The translations under genes and the position numbers were made by a program. Positions 1 to 10,389 of a stretch of 64,000 nt of DNA are shown in pieces (position 1 is the first letter of the stretch; every line of letters begins with the position of its first letter). Below the pieces are notes generated by a model. It was not told the origin of the DNA, ran no database searches, and worked only from the letters and a program-made list of their open reading frames with translations. This stretch comes from Gnetum montanum. Its lineage: Eukaryota > Streptophyta > Gnetopsida > Gnetales > Gnetaceae. The stretch covers positions 395,556-459,555 of the forward strand of contig MNCI01020473.1 of NCBI GenBank assembly GCA_015680685.1, written 5' to 3'.

Positions 1-568
1 ACATTTCCTCCATAGCAAGTTCAAAAGAATATTTCTCTTCAAATGAGGAATGTAATAATAATGATGGATTTAAATATATCTTAAGGTTAAAAAAAATTAA
101 CTGCATCTAGGTCTCCAAATATCATCCCTGATCCTACTACTAAAAGAAAGGCTTTTGAATCAAATGAAAAAGAAATGAGAAAAGAGAAAATTATACAGAT
201 TCATCAAAACCTCCAAAATGCTTTACTTCAAATTACTTTAGAACCTTATGTTAGAAGTATAATAGTCATTCAAGTAGCTAATATCCTACATTCAGATAGT
301 CTCTTGCTAAGTTGAAGTTGGAGTAAACCTTTTTCTCAATATATATTAAAAGATTATTCACACATGTGGCTACCATGGAAGGGAGAGCCTAATCTCTCTC
401 TCACACACACAACACACACACAAAGAATCCTTGATGATCAAGAATATTACTTCTAATGGAAAGAACAAAGTTAATGATACTAATGATATTGGAATAGGAA
501 TATGTTCACTAAGAAAATTCCAAGTCAGAAAAAGAGAAAAAATTCAAAGCAATGAAAAATGAGAACTA

Positions 569-950
569 TATTTTAATGGGTCTTGTAATTCTAAAGAGAC
601 TAGAGTTGAAATAGTATTGAAAAAAGATAATTCTCAGAAAATTTTCAAATCTGTACATCTATCATTCCATTACACAAATAATGAAGTTGAGTATGAAGGC
701 CTTTGTATCAAAATTAAAATGGCTTTAGAGAAAGGGATTAAAAGAATCATAATTAAAGAATATTGGAAGCCTATTTATGAAGAAGTAAAAGATGAATGTG
801 TAGTAAAAATTTCATTTTTGAGGCCATATAAACAACTTGTCTGTAACTTATTAGAGTAGTTTGAGCAATATGAAATAAAGCATATATGTACAAAAAATAA
901 CTAGTTAGTAGATGAACTAGCAATAGTGGCCTCAACATTGGATCCACCAA
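569..950 (+). pseudogene. Archaeal-type RNase H domain (aRNH) of element F
   Basis: One frame from 569 to about 860 starts with YFNGSCNSKE, matching the FDG-type first strand of aRNH domains with the catalytic Asp changed to Asn. It continues to TNNEVEYEGL at about 675-705, the typical aRNH helix with its catalytic Glu. The usual GDS motif is replaced by KEY. The tail at 900-950 matches the DELA.VASTLDPP-type linker that follows this domain in plant gypsy polyproteins, and PSILDNVEH (about 995-1022) follows. Such domains are known from Tat-related elements. Here the domain lies upstream of the reverse transcriptase. It is a pseudogene, with stops at 857 and beyond. Confidence 0.72.
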
Positions 951-1289
951 AGATTAAAAAATATAAAAAAGTTTTAATTAAAATTGAAAATTAGCCTTCA
1001 ATCCTAGATAATGTAGAACACTGACAAGTGTTTGGATATGATGATCAATTACTTATGCTCTTAGAAAAAAGGAGAATTTGAGAATAAATTTATGTTTGAA
1101 TAAGAAGTTACATCATAACTTAGACCAAATTTTATTTCCAAAAAGATAGTTGATTATGAGCATGATTTTAACAGCAAGTTGCTTAAGGGGACAAACATCC
1201 AAAATTTAGATGATCAAGCTTATGAAATAGTAAACATAAGATCTAGGAAAAGTCCAAGAATCTTGAATATCACCAAAGGAAATGATTCC

Positions 1290-2200
1290 ATTTTAAGACA
1301 AAATTTTTTATCCTTATTAAAGGATAATTTGGTTAATTTTTCATGGTCTTATGATGATCTTAGAGCATTTAGACATGAAGTAATTACTCACAAAGTTTCA
1401 TTAATCAAATATTATGAGGTGGTAAAATAAAAGCGAAGGAAGTTTAACCCATCTTTTGAACTAGTCATGGAAGCTAAAGTCAAAAACCAATTATAGGTAA
1501 AAATTATATATTCTATTTGATATTCAATTTGGCTAGCTAATCTTGTGCTGTAAGGAAAAAGAATGGTGACATTAGGCTAAATGTCAATTTCAAAATTTTA
1601 ATGATCTTCAGAAAAGGATAGATATCTACTACTTAGAATAGATGATATGCTAATCAAAGTATTGGGATGTATTGTAATCTAGATGGTTTTTTACGGCATA
1701 GTCAAATTTTGGTTGATAATATGATAGGTATAAGACAACCTTCATTACTAAATGGGGAAATTTTGCTTATAAGAGGATGCTATTTAGATTGTTAAATGAT
1801 AGAGCTACTTGCTAGAGAACTATGGATATAGCTTTTAAAAGGTTTAATTGAAAAATTTATTGTAACTATCTAGATGATATTACTATATACTCAAAGAAAA
1901 AAGAAGATCATATCAGTCACCTTTAGTAGATTTTCAAGAGATGCCAAGATCATTTCTTTCAATCCTAAGAAGAGCATTGTTAGGGTAAAATTTGGAAGCT
2001 TGTTGGGAAAAATAATTTTCCAAAAAGGTATATTAATAAATAATGTAAGAATCCAAGCTATTCAAAATATTGAACACTCAACCAACAAAAAGTCCCCAAG
2101 ATTCTTACTTGGAAAAATAAATTTTGTCAAGAAGTTTATACACAAAGTTATTGAGATCATCAAACCTTTAATGTGCATGCTCAAGAAGGATGTGTAGGTC
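1290..2200 (+). pseudogene. Reverse transcriptase domain of element F
   Basis: The N-terminal edge FSWSYDDL (about 1338-1361) matches the F.WSYEDM block just before gypsy reverse transcriptases, followed by KRRKFNP-like residues. RKKNGDIRLNVNF (about 1553-1592) is the conserved palm entry. The catalytic box survives as YLDD at 1866-1877, within CNYLDDITIYSKKKEDHISHL-type sequence. Several stop codons and at least two frame changes separate these blocks, so this is a dead copy. The length is close to a full RT domain. Confidence in the family is high; the exact borders are approximate. Confidence 0.8.
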
Positions 2201-2229
2201 AAGTAGACATCTAAATTAGATAAATCATT

Positions 2230-2640
2230 AGCAAAAACTAAAAAGGATATATAGGAAGATCCATGTTTAGTTAAAATTAAACTAAAGGAGGACTTATAGC
2301 TATATTCTTTTACTTCTAGTGATTGAATTACTACAGTTCTAACTTAGAGGAAAAATGATCAAGATGAACCATTGAATTCTTTGGTTACTAGCTTAAAGGT
2401 TATGAGTTAAAATATTTAGACTTAGAAAAATAGGCATATGCTATTATTAAAGTGTTAATGCATTTCAAATATTATTTAGAAAGCAATTTAGTCCATATAA
2501 TGATAACAGAGCTTGTTGTTAAGTAATTTTTAGCTCAAAATGAAATAGGGTTGAAAAGAGAAAATTGGATTGCTAAGCTTCAACGATTACATTTTTATTA
2601 GAATTATGAAAAATAGTTAAAGAAATGGAATTAGCCAGAT
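2230..2640 (+). pseudogene. Native RNase H domain of element F
   Basis: Weakly preserved residues resemble the connection and RNase H region after gypsy RT: SLVTSLKVM near 2380-2410, an EKQAYA-like stretch with Lys-to-Asn and Trp/stop changes near 2425-2445, and a KYYLESN-like stretch near 2465-2490. The sequence runs into NWIAKLQRL (about 2563-2590), the usual end of this module. No second aRNH fits in the roughly 150 bases left before the integrase, which supports the aRNH lying upstream of RT in this element. Confidence 0.55.
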
Positions 2641-2699
2641 TAATGATCAAATAAGCTAAAATTTATGTATTAATTCCAATAGTGGAAATTGGTATGATG

Positions 2700-3600
2700 A
2701 AATTTTAGAATTCTTTTCTTCAAGAAAAGTCTCAAATAATTTAACTATGAATCAAAGGAGAGCTTTTCTTAAAAAGACAAATAAGTTTGTGGTAAAATAT
2801 GGAATCTTATATAGAAATTATTTTAGAGGAGTTCTATTAGAATATGTTAGAAATGATCAAATTGAACTTGTATTAGACCAATTTCATGATCATGCAAATC
2901 TGCTTTATGGTTCACCTAAATCTAATATGTAGCATCTATTACATTATGAATTTTATTAACCTAGCATGTATTAAGATATTAGCCTAAAGATTCAATGTTG
3001 TTTTAAATGTCAAATTCATGGGCCAAGATTAAGAAAGCTAGTGCTCCTATAAAACCTATAATTGAAAAAATAAAAATAAAAAATTCATTTCAATAGTGGG
3101 ATCTAGATTTTATTAGGATAATTACTCTATCAAAAGCTAGACATATGTTGTTAAGACTAATTACCAAGTGGAAAGAAGTAAAAGGCCTAAAGAAAAGTTC
3201 AGTTTTAGATGTAATATGGTTTCTTGAAGATCATATCCTAAGTTGTTTTGGTATGCCAAAAGTATTAGTATTGGATAATGGTCCTACATTTCAATTTGAG
3301 GAATTCATAATATGGGTTGCTAAGAAATCTATTTTTCTTTTTTCCTCATCAAATTATTACTCTCAAGAAAATAGTTTAGCCAAATTTACAAATAAGAAGT
3401 GTATTTCCTATATAAAAATATCAATGGAAGGGAGTTCATGAAACTAGCATAATTACTTAAAATATTCTTTATGGATAGATCACATATAGATTAAGAAATC
3501 TATTAGCACCTCACTCTATAATCTAGTTTATGGAATAGCTTTAAGAATTACCAATAAGATCATAACATCAACATCACAATTTTCATAGAAGTACACCAAA
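2700..3600 (+). pseudogene. Integrase of element F, catalytic Glu lost
   Basis: The zinc-binding HHCC head reads from 2747 (MNQRRAFLKKTNKFVVKYG) through FHDHANLLYG to CCFKCQIHG near 2995-3020. The catalytic core follows, with VLDNGPTFQFEEF near 3265-3305 keeping the second Asp. The third acidic position falls in ENSLAKFTNKK near 3370-3400, where gypsy integrases have GLAESTN: the Glu codon has become Lys. SLYNLVYG near 3510-3535 is the usual post-core motif. Stop codons are frequent after 2930 and 3441. Confidence 0.82.
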
Positions 3601-3644
3601 AAGGTAGACAAAGATAGAAGTTTAATATCTTTGCTTATTAAGTG

Positions 3645-4490
3645 AGAAGCTTTCACAACCCATTCTTAAATGTCATAGAAAATGTCAAATATATGTTATA
3701 TTAGACATTATGCATAAGAAGATAATATACCAAACATCAAATATATGTAACATTTGACATTAGGTGTAAAGGAAATAATGAAGAATGTGTAGAAAGAAAA
3801 AGAAAAGAATGCTTTATTGATATGGAGTAGGGTATTAGGATCATGGTTTGAGAGTGTTTCTTGGGGTTTTCTTCCTTTGACATCTATCTTGTTAGAGGGA
3901 ATCTAGCATTGCCACCACGGTTAGGCCTAATACTAGCCAAAAGGGATGGTTAGTCCACTTCTTTTTTTGCTTCACCTAGCTCCTGTGACTTGCCTATACT
4001 AGCTCTATCACTCCATGTTGGCACGACCTCTAAGCCTGGGTATAAATGCCTTAGGTCAAATCCCCAAAGGTTACCTCAAGAGACATATAAGTTATTACAA
4101 AATGCCCTTTCAAGTCTTAATTACAACTACCCTTTCAGGTCTTATTACAATAATAATAATACTTGTTATGAAGAGTTACTATCTTTGTTATGTAGCAACA
4201 TCATTTGGAAATGGGGATGTGATAATCTATCCTCCTTAGGTTTCGTTCGTCCTCAAACAAGTCCATGTTCACTATCTCTTTCTAGCTCCAATGCTTCTAT
4301 TATGCTTTCATGCTCTAATAATTTGAGTTTTCCTTTGGACTCAAAGTTGTTTCTTGCTTATTCTACAAACAAAATATATGTGAGAAAAATATATGGAAAA
4401 TTAAATATTACATTCTTAATACTTATCTCATTTTCTAAGATAATTTCAAGAGGTGAATTAAAGATCTACCAATCATCAATCACTAGTCTT
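3645..4490 (-). mobile_element. 3' end and probable LTR of another gypsy-type element
   Basis: Read on the minus strand, a short open frame ends near 4236 (EHESIIEALELERDSEHGLV then stop). It overlaps TTGTTTGAGGACGAACG, a phrase typical of the end of pol in several plant gypsy lineages. A purine-rich tract (AAACCTAAGGAGGATAGA) follows at about 4221-4238, then CA-rich LTR-like sequence. AATAAAG, a plausible polyadenylation signal, is near 3808-3815 (reverse complement), followed by a T/C-rich end. I found no partner LTR in the window, so boundaries and lineage are uncertain. Plus-strand open stretches here (3990-4496) are probably by-products of this sequence. Confidence 0.45.
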
Positions 4491-4689
4491 AACTAGGGTC
4501 ACACAAAGTGCAACTCATATCTAGTTACCCAAGTGAAGATAGGACAAATTCTCTATTTCAAACTTGCATTAGTGTAGAAATTTTATTTATCTAATTAAAA
4601 TATAAATTTAACAATAAAGAAAATAATAAGATCATAAATAACAATAAGAGTGAGATACTTCCTTATCTTGATTAACCTTATGAATTGAT

Positions 4690-5697
4690 GGGGGTAATTG
4701 TAATTTTTCCATTAATGTTATATGATTGAATGGTCTTATTTAAGATGGAAAAACATGATCTTGATTTTTCTCCACTTCTTCTTTAAAAATTAGGTTAAGT
4801 AACTAGGTAACTTGGAAGAATCGTGCATCAGATCAAATATAATCCAAAGTCTCAATGAAGAATTTTGTTGATCTATCCTCATTAATCATATTAGAGTAAT
4901 TATTGAACTATGGTTCTTGATGAGTACTTTCAATTAACATCATTAGTTCTTGAATCCTAGGATTTGATTTATCTATTGAAGATTCAAAATAACTAGAATA
5001 TGCATTGGATAATGGAATTGCATGTTGAATTGATGGAAACATCTTCTTCAAATCAGCTTCATCTTCCAAGGATTCCTTTACACATCTATATTTTAAAAAT
5101 TAATAGACATTACTTCCAAGTTTTGCATTGAAATCTCCATAAATAATAAATGGTACTAGATTAGTATATCTTAGGAATAACTTATTCTTCAAACTTTCCT
5201 ATATTTTTTGAATCAAGTATGCTCCTTGACACAGTCTAACATCTAAACATGTTGATTTTTCAATTAAATGTGTGTTAATCATGCATACACATCTTCCTGT
5301 TAGATGAAATTTTAGGATTATTGCCAAAGCTATGTGATTTTTCCAAAATATTAACTATTCTTTCTATTCCATAACTTGAAGCTTTGAAATTTCAAAAATC
5401 ATATCTTTTAAGCTCCATTCAAATCTTTGTACTAATTCAAACTTGCCTTCTTTATAAATGATCGCACAACCATTCATGTTGTAATTTCTACAATAGACTA
5501 ATCTATATGGCTCAAAAGAAGAACTTCCATAAGAACCCCTTTGCTTATAAATACCTTTGTATCCCATCTTTTCCAAATCTGGTTGGAATTGATATAGAAA
5601 TTCCCATGGCAAGACTTCTTGCAGGCATAAAAAATTAGCATCCAAATCTTCTATTTCTGCTAAGATACATGGGTATTGATATTCGTGCTAATCCAAG
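4690..5697 (-). pseudogene. CCR4-type exonuclease/deadenylase pseudogene
   Basis: A single minus-strand frame runs for about 1 kb with about eight in-frame stops (the first at 5366-5364) and no frameshift needed. It matches the endonuclease/exonuclease/phosphatase fold as arranged in CCR4/Angel-like deadenylases. In order: RYP.ILAEI-like sequence; ANFLCLQEV with the catalytic Glu (5642-5616); a GYKGIYK.R block; GCAIIYK; NHIALAI; INTHL; VRLCQGAYLIQ; YGDFNA with the catalytic Asp and Asn (about 5150-5133); NAYSSYF; and FIETLDYI near 4840-4820, the FxGTLDYIF motif. A possible SDH-like end (FNHITLMEKLQLP) lies near 4730-4690. Plant CCR4 homologues normally have introns, so the uninterrupted frame suggests a processed copy or a retroelement-carried cDNA. 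The N-terminal part of such proteins is absent. Confidence 0.8.
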
Positions 5698-5699
5698 AC

Positions 5700-6500
5700 T
5701 CATGGAGGACATAAAGGATGTTTTTTTCACTCGCTATAGATCTTGCAAGCATGTTTTATGTTGCAATTTTTATTTTCATTCTTAGAATCTCTTATGGATC
5801 ATTTTTCTTTACTCGTATCATACACCTTGTTGAAATGAGATTTTAAGTTTCCATGTTGTTTTGTCGTATGATTTGGTTGCAGGATGAATTAATATATATT
5901 TATATATATCTTATTGACCATTTTTGTTCATCAACTGATACATCAACTAAAATAATAATGATTCTCCAACTATTTCTAGTAATATTTTAACTATATTATC
6001 TAATTTTAGTAATATTTAATGACATTATCAAAATCTTTAATGGCCTTTCTACCCCCCTTAAGACATTGACTCCAGTAGTGTAACTAATGACATGCAATAG
6101 TGATCTTAAAACTATAAGCAAACATTAGGCATTAAATCTTAAGGCCCAAAAGGTTAAATTCATAAAACATAATTTATGATATCATTGAATTAGCAGGTAT
6201 TCGACTGATAAATATGGCCTCACCATTGAGCTCAAAGAGGTGAAAAAATGTTGGAAATGACTATCTGTATGTTAAAATGAACATAATATGCTTGAGTTAT
6301 GCTAAAATTAAGCCTTTGAGGGTCTTAAGGTACTATATTAGTCAAGGGGTGAAAACTAATTTCAACATTCCTTGAGTTAGATCTAAATCCACCATTAAGT
6401 TTGGAAGCTTGAAATATATAGAAAAAAGTTCTTTATTTGGTGAGAAAGGATTCTAAAATTAAAAGTTATGGATTTTGGAGTTTAGAACCATTTAGCACAA
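5700..6500. other. AT-rich stretch with no recognisable gene
   Basis: About 800 bases of AT-rich sequence with no open frame longer than chance and no motif I recognise. The part near 6240-6480 (stretches around GCCTTTGAGGGTCTTAAGG and CCAAAATCCATAACTTTT on the minus strand) looks like decayed LTR or leader sequence next to the 5S-like fragment, but I cannot prove it. Confidence 0.5.
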
Positions 6501-6504
6501 AAAA

Positions 6505-6600
6505 AAAAGACTTTCTAAGAGGTCACCCATCCCAGTAGTACTTTAGAATGAGCATGCTTAATTATAAAATTCTTGTCTTGCATGCTGCCAACTTTTTAAA
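6505..6600 (-). repeat. 5S rRNA-derived fragment (Cassandra-like TRIM or SINE remnant)
   Basis: On the minus strand, a 3' half of plant 5S rRNA is recognisable: AATTAAGCATGCT (5S AGTTAAGCGTGCT), then AAGTACTACTGGGATGGGTG (5S GAGTAGTACTAGGATGGGTG), then ACCTCTTAGAAAGTC (5S ACCTCCTGGGAAGTC), followed by a run of Ts. The 5' half of the gene is not clear. A lone diverged 5S piece beside LTR-like sequence fits Cassandra-type TRIM LTRs, which carry 5S sequence, or a 5S-derived SINE; a plain dispersed 5S pseudogene is the alternative. It is too diverged to be a working 5S gene. Confidence 0.68.
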
Positions 6601-6744
6601 TTCTTTTTTGAAAAGCTTTTCTCATGTTCTTAATTTTAAACTGCTTAATTTTAAGTATTTTTTCAACTAATGGAATTTTTCCATTTCCATCAGTTGATGG
6701 AAATTTCTAATTTTTTGTCTACTAATAGAAAATATTTTCATTGC

Positions 6745-6905
6745 AATAGTAAGCCATTAGTGCCCAAGATGGGCCATTATGAATAGCACCATTGGTGCCG
6801 ACAATGCTTGGGATGGGCTATTATGAATGGTGTCATCAATGTCTAGCATGGACCATTATGAATGGTGTCATTGGTTCCTGTGATGCCCAAGATTGACTAT
6901 TATAA
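6745..6905 (+). repeat. Imperfect tandem repeat, about 3 copies
   Basis: Three imperfect copies of a unit of roughly 50-60 bases share the phrases GCCCAAGATGGGCCATTATG, ATGAATGGTGTCATCAATG and GGACCATTATGAATGGTG. The unit contains short inverted words (GGGCCATT/AATGGCCC-like). No coding potential is evident. Confidence 0.7.
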
Positions 6906-7318
6906 CCTATCTAAAAGTAAGTGAAATAAAGAATAGAGCTATGAATATTAATAAGTGGAATCTGAGTAGATATCAAATATGTAGCCATTAACTAATAGAT
7001 TTAAGAGTTGAAATAGAGTTGAGAGTAGAGACAAAGTAGTAATTGAAGTGCAAAGAAAAGCTTCAAAGTCCTCAAAAAACCCTTTTAAAAAATAGCCAAG
7101 ATGTCACAAAAAGAGAAAGAAGAGGCACCTCAAAAATTTTAGGATGTTAATGCTTTTTGTTTATCAAAATACCTACAACAGTTTAACTTGAACATCTATC
7201 AACCTTAACAATAGATTGATGTTGTGTGCTTAGAGCTAGAAGTAGAAGAGGTGGACTTGATTAGCTTTGATAAAGACCATGATTTAATATAAAAATAAAG
7301 CCTTCAATTTGCAGAAGT

Positions 7319-8434
7319 GATGGACAAATAATGAGAAATATATGAGAGAGCTCCATAAGCATGGTTTTAGGACTAGACCAAACCTCATTAGAGACATTCT
7401 AAACTACCTAATAAAAGAGATAATCTATGAAATGGAAAAGCTATAATTTAGGAAAAGTTCAAAGTACTATATTGAAATTAGTGTCAGGAAGGCATATGGG
7501 CTTTATGGATTAGTAGAACCAAATATTATAGAGATAGAAGCTTGTTAGGTGAACAAAGAAGTGCTGACCCATAAATTTTTGAATCATCCTGAATCTAGAA
7601 AAGCCATCAAGCTATCGCCACCTAATCTAGTGAAGGCTTAGGAATACATGAATGTCATTCTAAAGGAATTGGAGATTAGGTTCCATCACTAGATTTTTGT
7701 TTCAACTTTAAATTTTTGTTTTGACTGTGAAATTTTTGTTTTGAATTAATTTCCAACTATCATGTTTGGACCTAGGTAGCTTCAAAAAATAAAAGACATT
7801 TCTTTCCTATTCAATATATGAATGATGCATTACATCAAAGCATTTTAGAAATTCATGAGCAAGGGGTTTAATTAAGTCTTAGCTTATTTTTATTAGACTA
7901 TTTGTTAAGGTTTCTAAACCTAAGAGAATAGCCCCAGTTTTTATTGACTATGCATTACAAAGAAGAGCTCATTCAAAGAACCCTTATTACAACTTCTTCC
8001 TAGTTGTCTACTAGAGAAGCTATTTTGATGCATAGGATCTAGTATTTTCGATGAATTTTATTTATCCCCATTTAATCAAGTTGATTTTAGGAGCTTTTCC
8101 ACCAAGAGTTAATTAGCAAGTTATTAATCAAATAAGAGGTAAGTGTCATGGAGCTATCTTTCTACATGCTTGCTACACCAAAATCCTCATAGTAGGTTTT
8201 GCAAAGAATTCCTTCAAGTTACTAAGGTTTGTGGTTTCTTATTTGGCAGCCTTAGAAATTTGGTGTAAGATTTGGGGAAGCCCTCTACGACATGACTACA
8301 AATATATGGAGATTTTTTCTCAAAAATTTAGCTTTTGAAAATTTATTAGTTCAGGGCATTTGAGAGTAATGAATAAAAGGTACATGAAACAATGCAACTT
8401 TCCTCTAGCTCTAAAGAGAATATACTCTACTACC
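7319..8434 (+). pseudogene. Left half of interrupted coding sequence T (family unknown)
   Basis: 7319-7690 reads in one frame as a decayed coding stretch with three stops (blocks such as HKHGFRTRPNLIRDILNYLI and KAIKLSPPNLVKA). After a stop-rich part, 7938-8434 reads as about 165 codons with only about four stops, including GAFPPRVN, YTKILIVGFAKN and VMNKRYMKQCNF, ending at LKRIYSTT where element A begins. The frame resumes at 46644 once A and one target-site copy are removed. I do not recognise the family; a gag-like or other transposon protein is possible. The upstream part 6910-7318 has only broken coding-like words. Confidence 0.5.
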
Positions 8435-9381
8435 TGAAACACCTCAAAGAAAATTCATGATGCAAATAAGAAACATTGTAGAAAGATTTGGTCATGTAAT
8501 TTTGAATGAATTTAAGAGGAAATACAAATGCCTTGATTTCCCTTAAAAAATGCACTTTATGACTCTATTTTATAAAGATCCCAAAGCATTTTCACTTTTA
8601 AAATGTAATTCATGGAATAAAATGTTGAATACATTGTGAATTACACCAAAGTAGTGTATTTAATCCTAAAATTATCAAATATGCTTCCAAAAATGCTGCA
8701 ATTAAATTTATAATAGTAGAAATGCTATAGTTTTGGGCCATAAAAATGGTTAAAAACATAGTGTAACCATACAAGAATCCTATAAAAGACTAAGTAATGG
8801 AGAAATAACAATTTATGATCTATTTGAATGAGATTTGGCATCAATTTTAGGATCCTTTTGGACCTATTTTTGGCAAGTAGATATTTTTTTTTGATAAGTA
8901 GAGATCCTTTTGGCTAGTAGATCATTGAGAGTAGAGAGAATCTATTGTAATTGACATTCTAGAGCAGATCAAGAAAACCAAATGTGTTTGGGATATCCAT
9001 GAGACATACTCTACCAACTAACATGTGAGGATTCTAGCAACATCATTGTAGAGATTTGTGGGATATCCACATTTCTCTATTTTTCTAAATAGTATTATTT
9101 ACACTTAATACTCATTAAAAATTAACAAAAAAATTTGTAGTTATTTTTGGCCACATGTTTTGCATATTTTCTACATTATCTCTCAGTTTGTTCTTGGATC
9201 TAGTATTTATATGTTTTCATCCATTTTCTCTTATTTTACATTGTAACAAACTCTAAAGTCCTTAGGTGATTGACAAGACCTTCTAAGACACCTTAGATCC
9301 TTTTGAAGCTTGTGAATCTTGAGGTTGAACTATTTTGCAATGATTGATTTCATTTTTAGCTCAACTTTTCTTGTTGTTATA
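8435..9381 (+). repeat. 5' LTR of element A
   Basis: 947 bp, starting TGAAACACCTCAAAG and ending GTTGTTATA. It aligns end to end with 45662-46638, including shared blocks TTCATGATGCAAA, ATGCCTTGATTTCCC (9-base shift aside), GTGGGATATCCACATTTC and CACCTTAGATCCTTTTGAAG. The last 40 bases of the two copies have equal length and differ mainly by transitions. After the LTR comes TTTTCTAGTGTTAGAAGGAGG, shared with element B and possibly part of the primer-binding region, although it does not begin with the expected TGG. Confidence 0.85.
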
Positions 9382-10389
9382 GTTTTCTAGTGTTAGAAGG
9401 AGGACCTCTACTTGATTTCTTTGTCCAAATCCATGTGTAAACATTATTTTCCTATTTTTGTCTCTGCATAACAGCATATTTAGCAAAATAAGAGTTTTTT
9501 GAGTTGTCTACAATCCTAGAGTTTCTAGGTTTTAGTGTATTATTTTTTTTTTGCAATAACATTTTTGTCTCAACCATAAAAAAAAAACCCCCCACTATGC
9601 AATCGAACCCTATAAATATGTTGGTCTTAAGCTACTTGAAACCTTAAAATCTACTCTTATTTTTCCTATAATCTTAGCATTAGTTCAAAAGGCTATGATT
9701 AAAACATTACAATCAATTTATAGTTTTTAGCTACAAAATTTTTTTTATAGTTACAATGCACTGTAGTTTTACTATTTCTTGCATTTGCAATTTTACAAGT
9801 TTTTCTTGTTCTCTACATTTTTATTTTATAATTTTTTTCTTATTTATGATGTAGCCATATTTAAACCATATTTCACTTGTGCAATTATAATGTTCACACT
9901 ACATATATATCCTCATTTACACTACTTAAAACCTCATTAAATTTGCTCTACTTTCCCCTTTTTTCCCAATATTGCCTTAAATACACTAGGATGAATACAT
10001 TGTAGCCATTTCCCCATTTTTTCCCTAGCACTACCTAAAATACGTTGGGTCAAATATGCTATAGCTAGTTTACTCCTTTTCATTTACCAAAAAGAAAAAA
10101 AAACTAAATTTACATTTGTAGCTGATGGTACTTTTCCTATTTCTACACTTACATTTTTAAATAGTTTTTATTTATTTATGATACATCTCATTTATGCTAT
10201 AACTTAAAGAAGTTGGTCAAACAAGTTATCAATTAAGTTGTCAAACAACTTGATAAATAAGTTGTCAAAAATGTTGTTGCTATAGCTCATCTATACTATT
10301 AAAGCCTGTGATACATATGCCTAATCCATTGTTTATACATTTTTTATGCCTTTTTTTTGTCAACCATACTCCTAAGAACACTATCGACA

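Larger units (their letters stand above)
1..3640 (+). mobile_element. Decayed Ty3/gypsy element F, internal (pol) part
   Basis: On the plus strand, fragments read in order as an archaeal-type RNase H domain, reverse transcriptase, native RNase H and integrase, separated by frequent nonsense codons and frame changes. The first 568 bases hold only short coding-like stretches (for example around 160-320) that I cannot assign; they should be the gag/protease side. A CA-rich microsatellite lies near 400-425. The element is cut by the window start, so no 5' LTR is visible. The end near 3640 is set by the last recognisable post-integrase motif (LVYG-like, about 3520-3540). No protein could be made from it now. 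Confidence 0.8.

Noticed and set aside
385-430. CA-rich run as a regulatory repeat.
   Set aside because: A short ordinary microsatellite with no link to a gene.
3990-4496. A 168-codon plus-strand frame and an overlapping 74-codon frame.
   Set aside because: No domain is recognisable. The opposite strand reads as the end of a gypsy pol, a purine tract and an LTR, so these frames are antisense chance.
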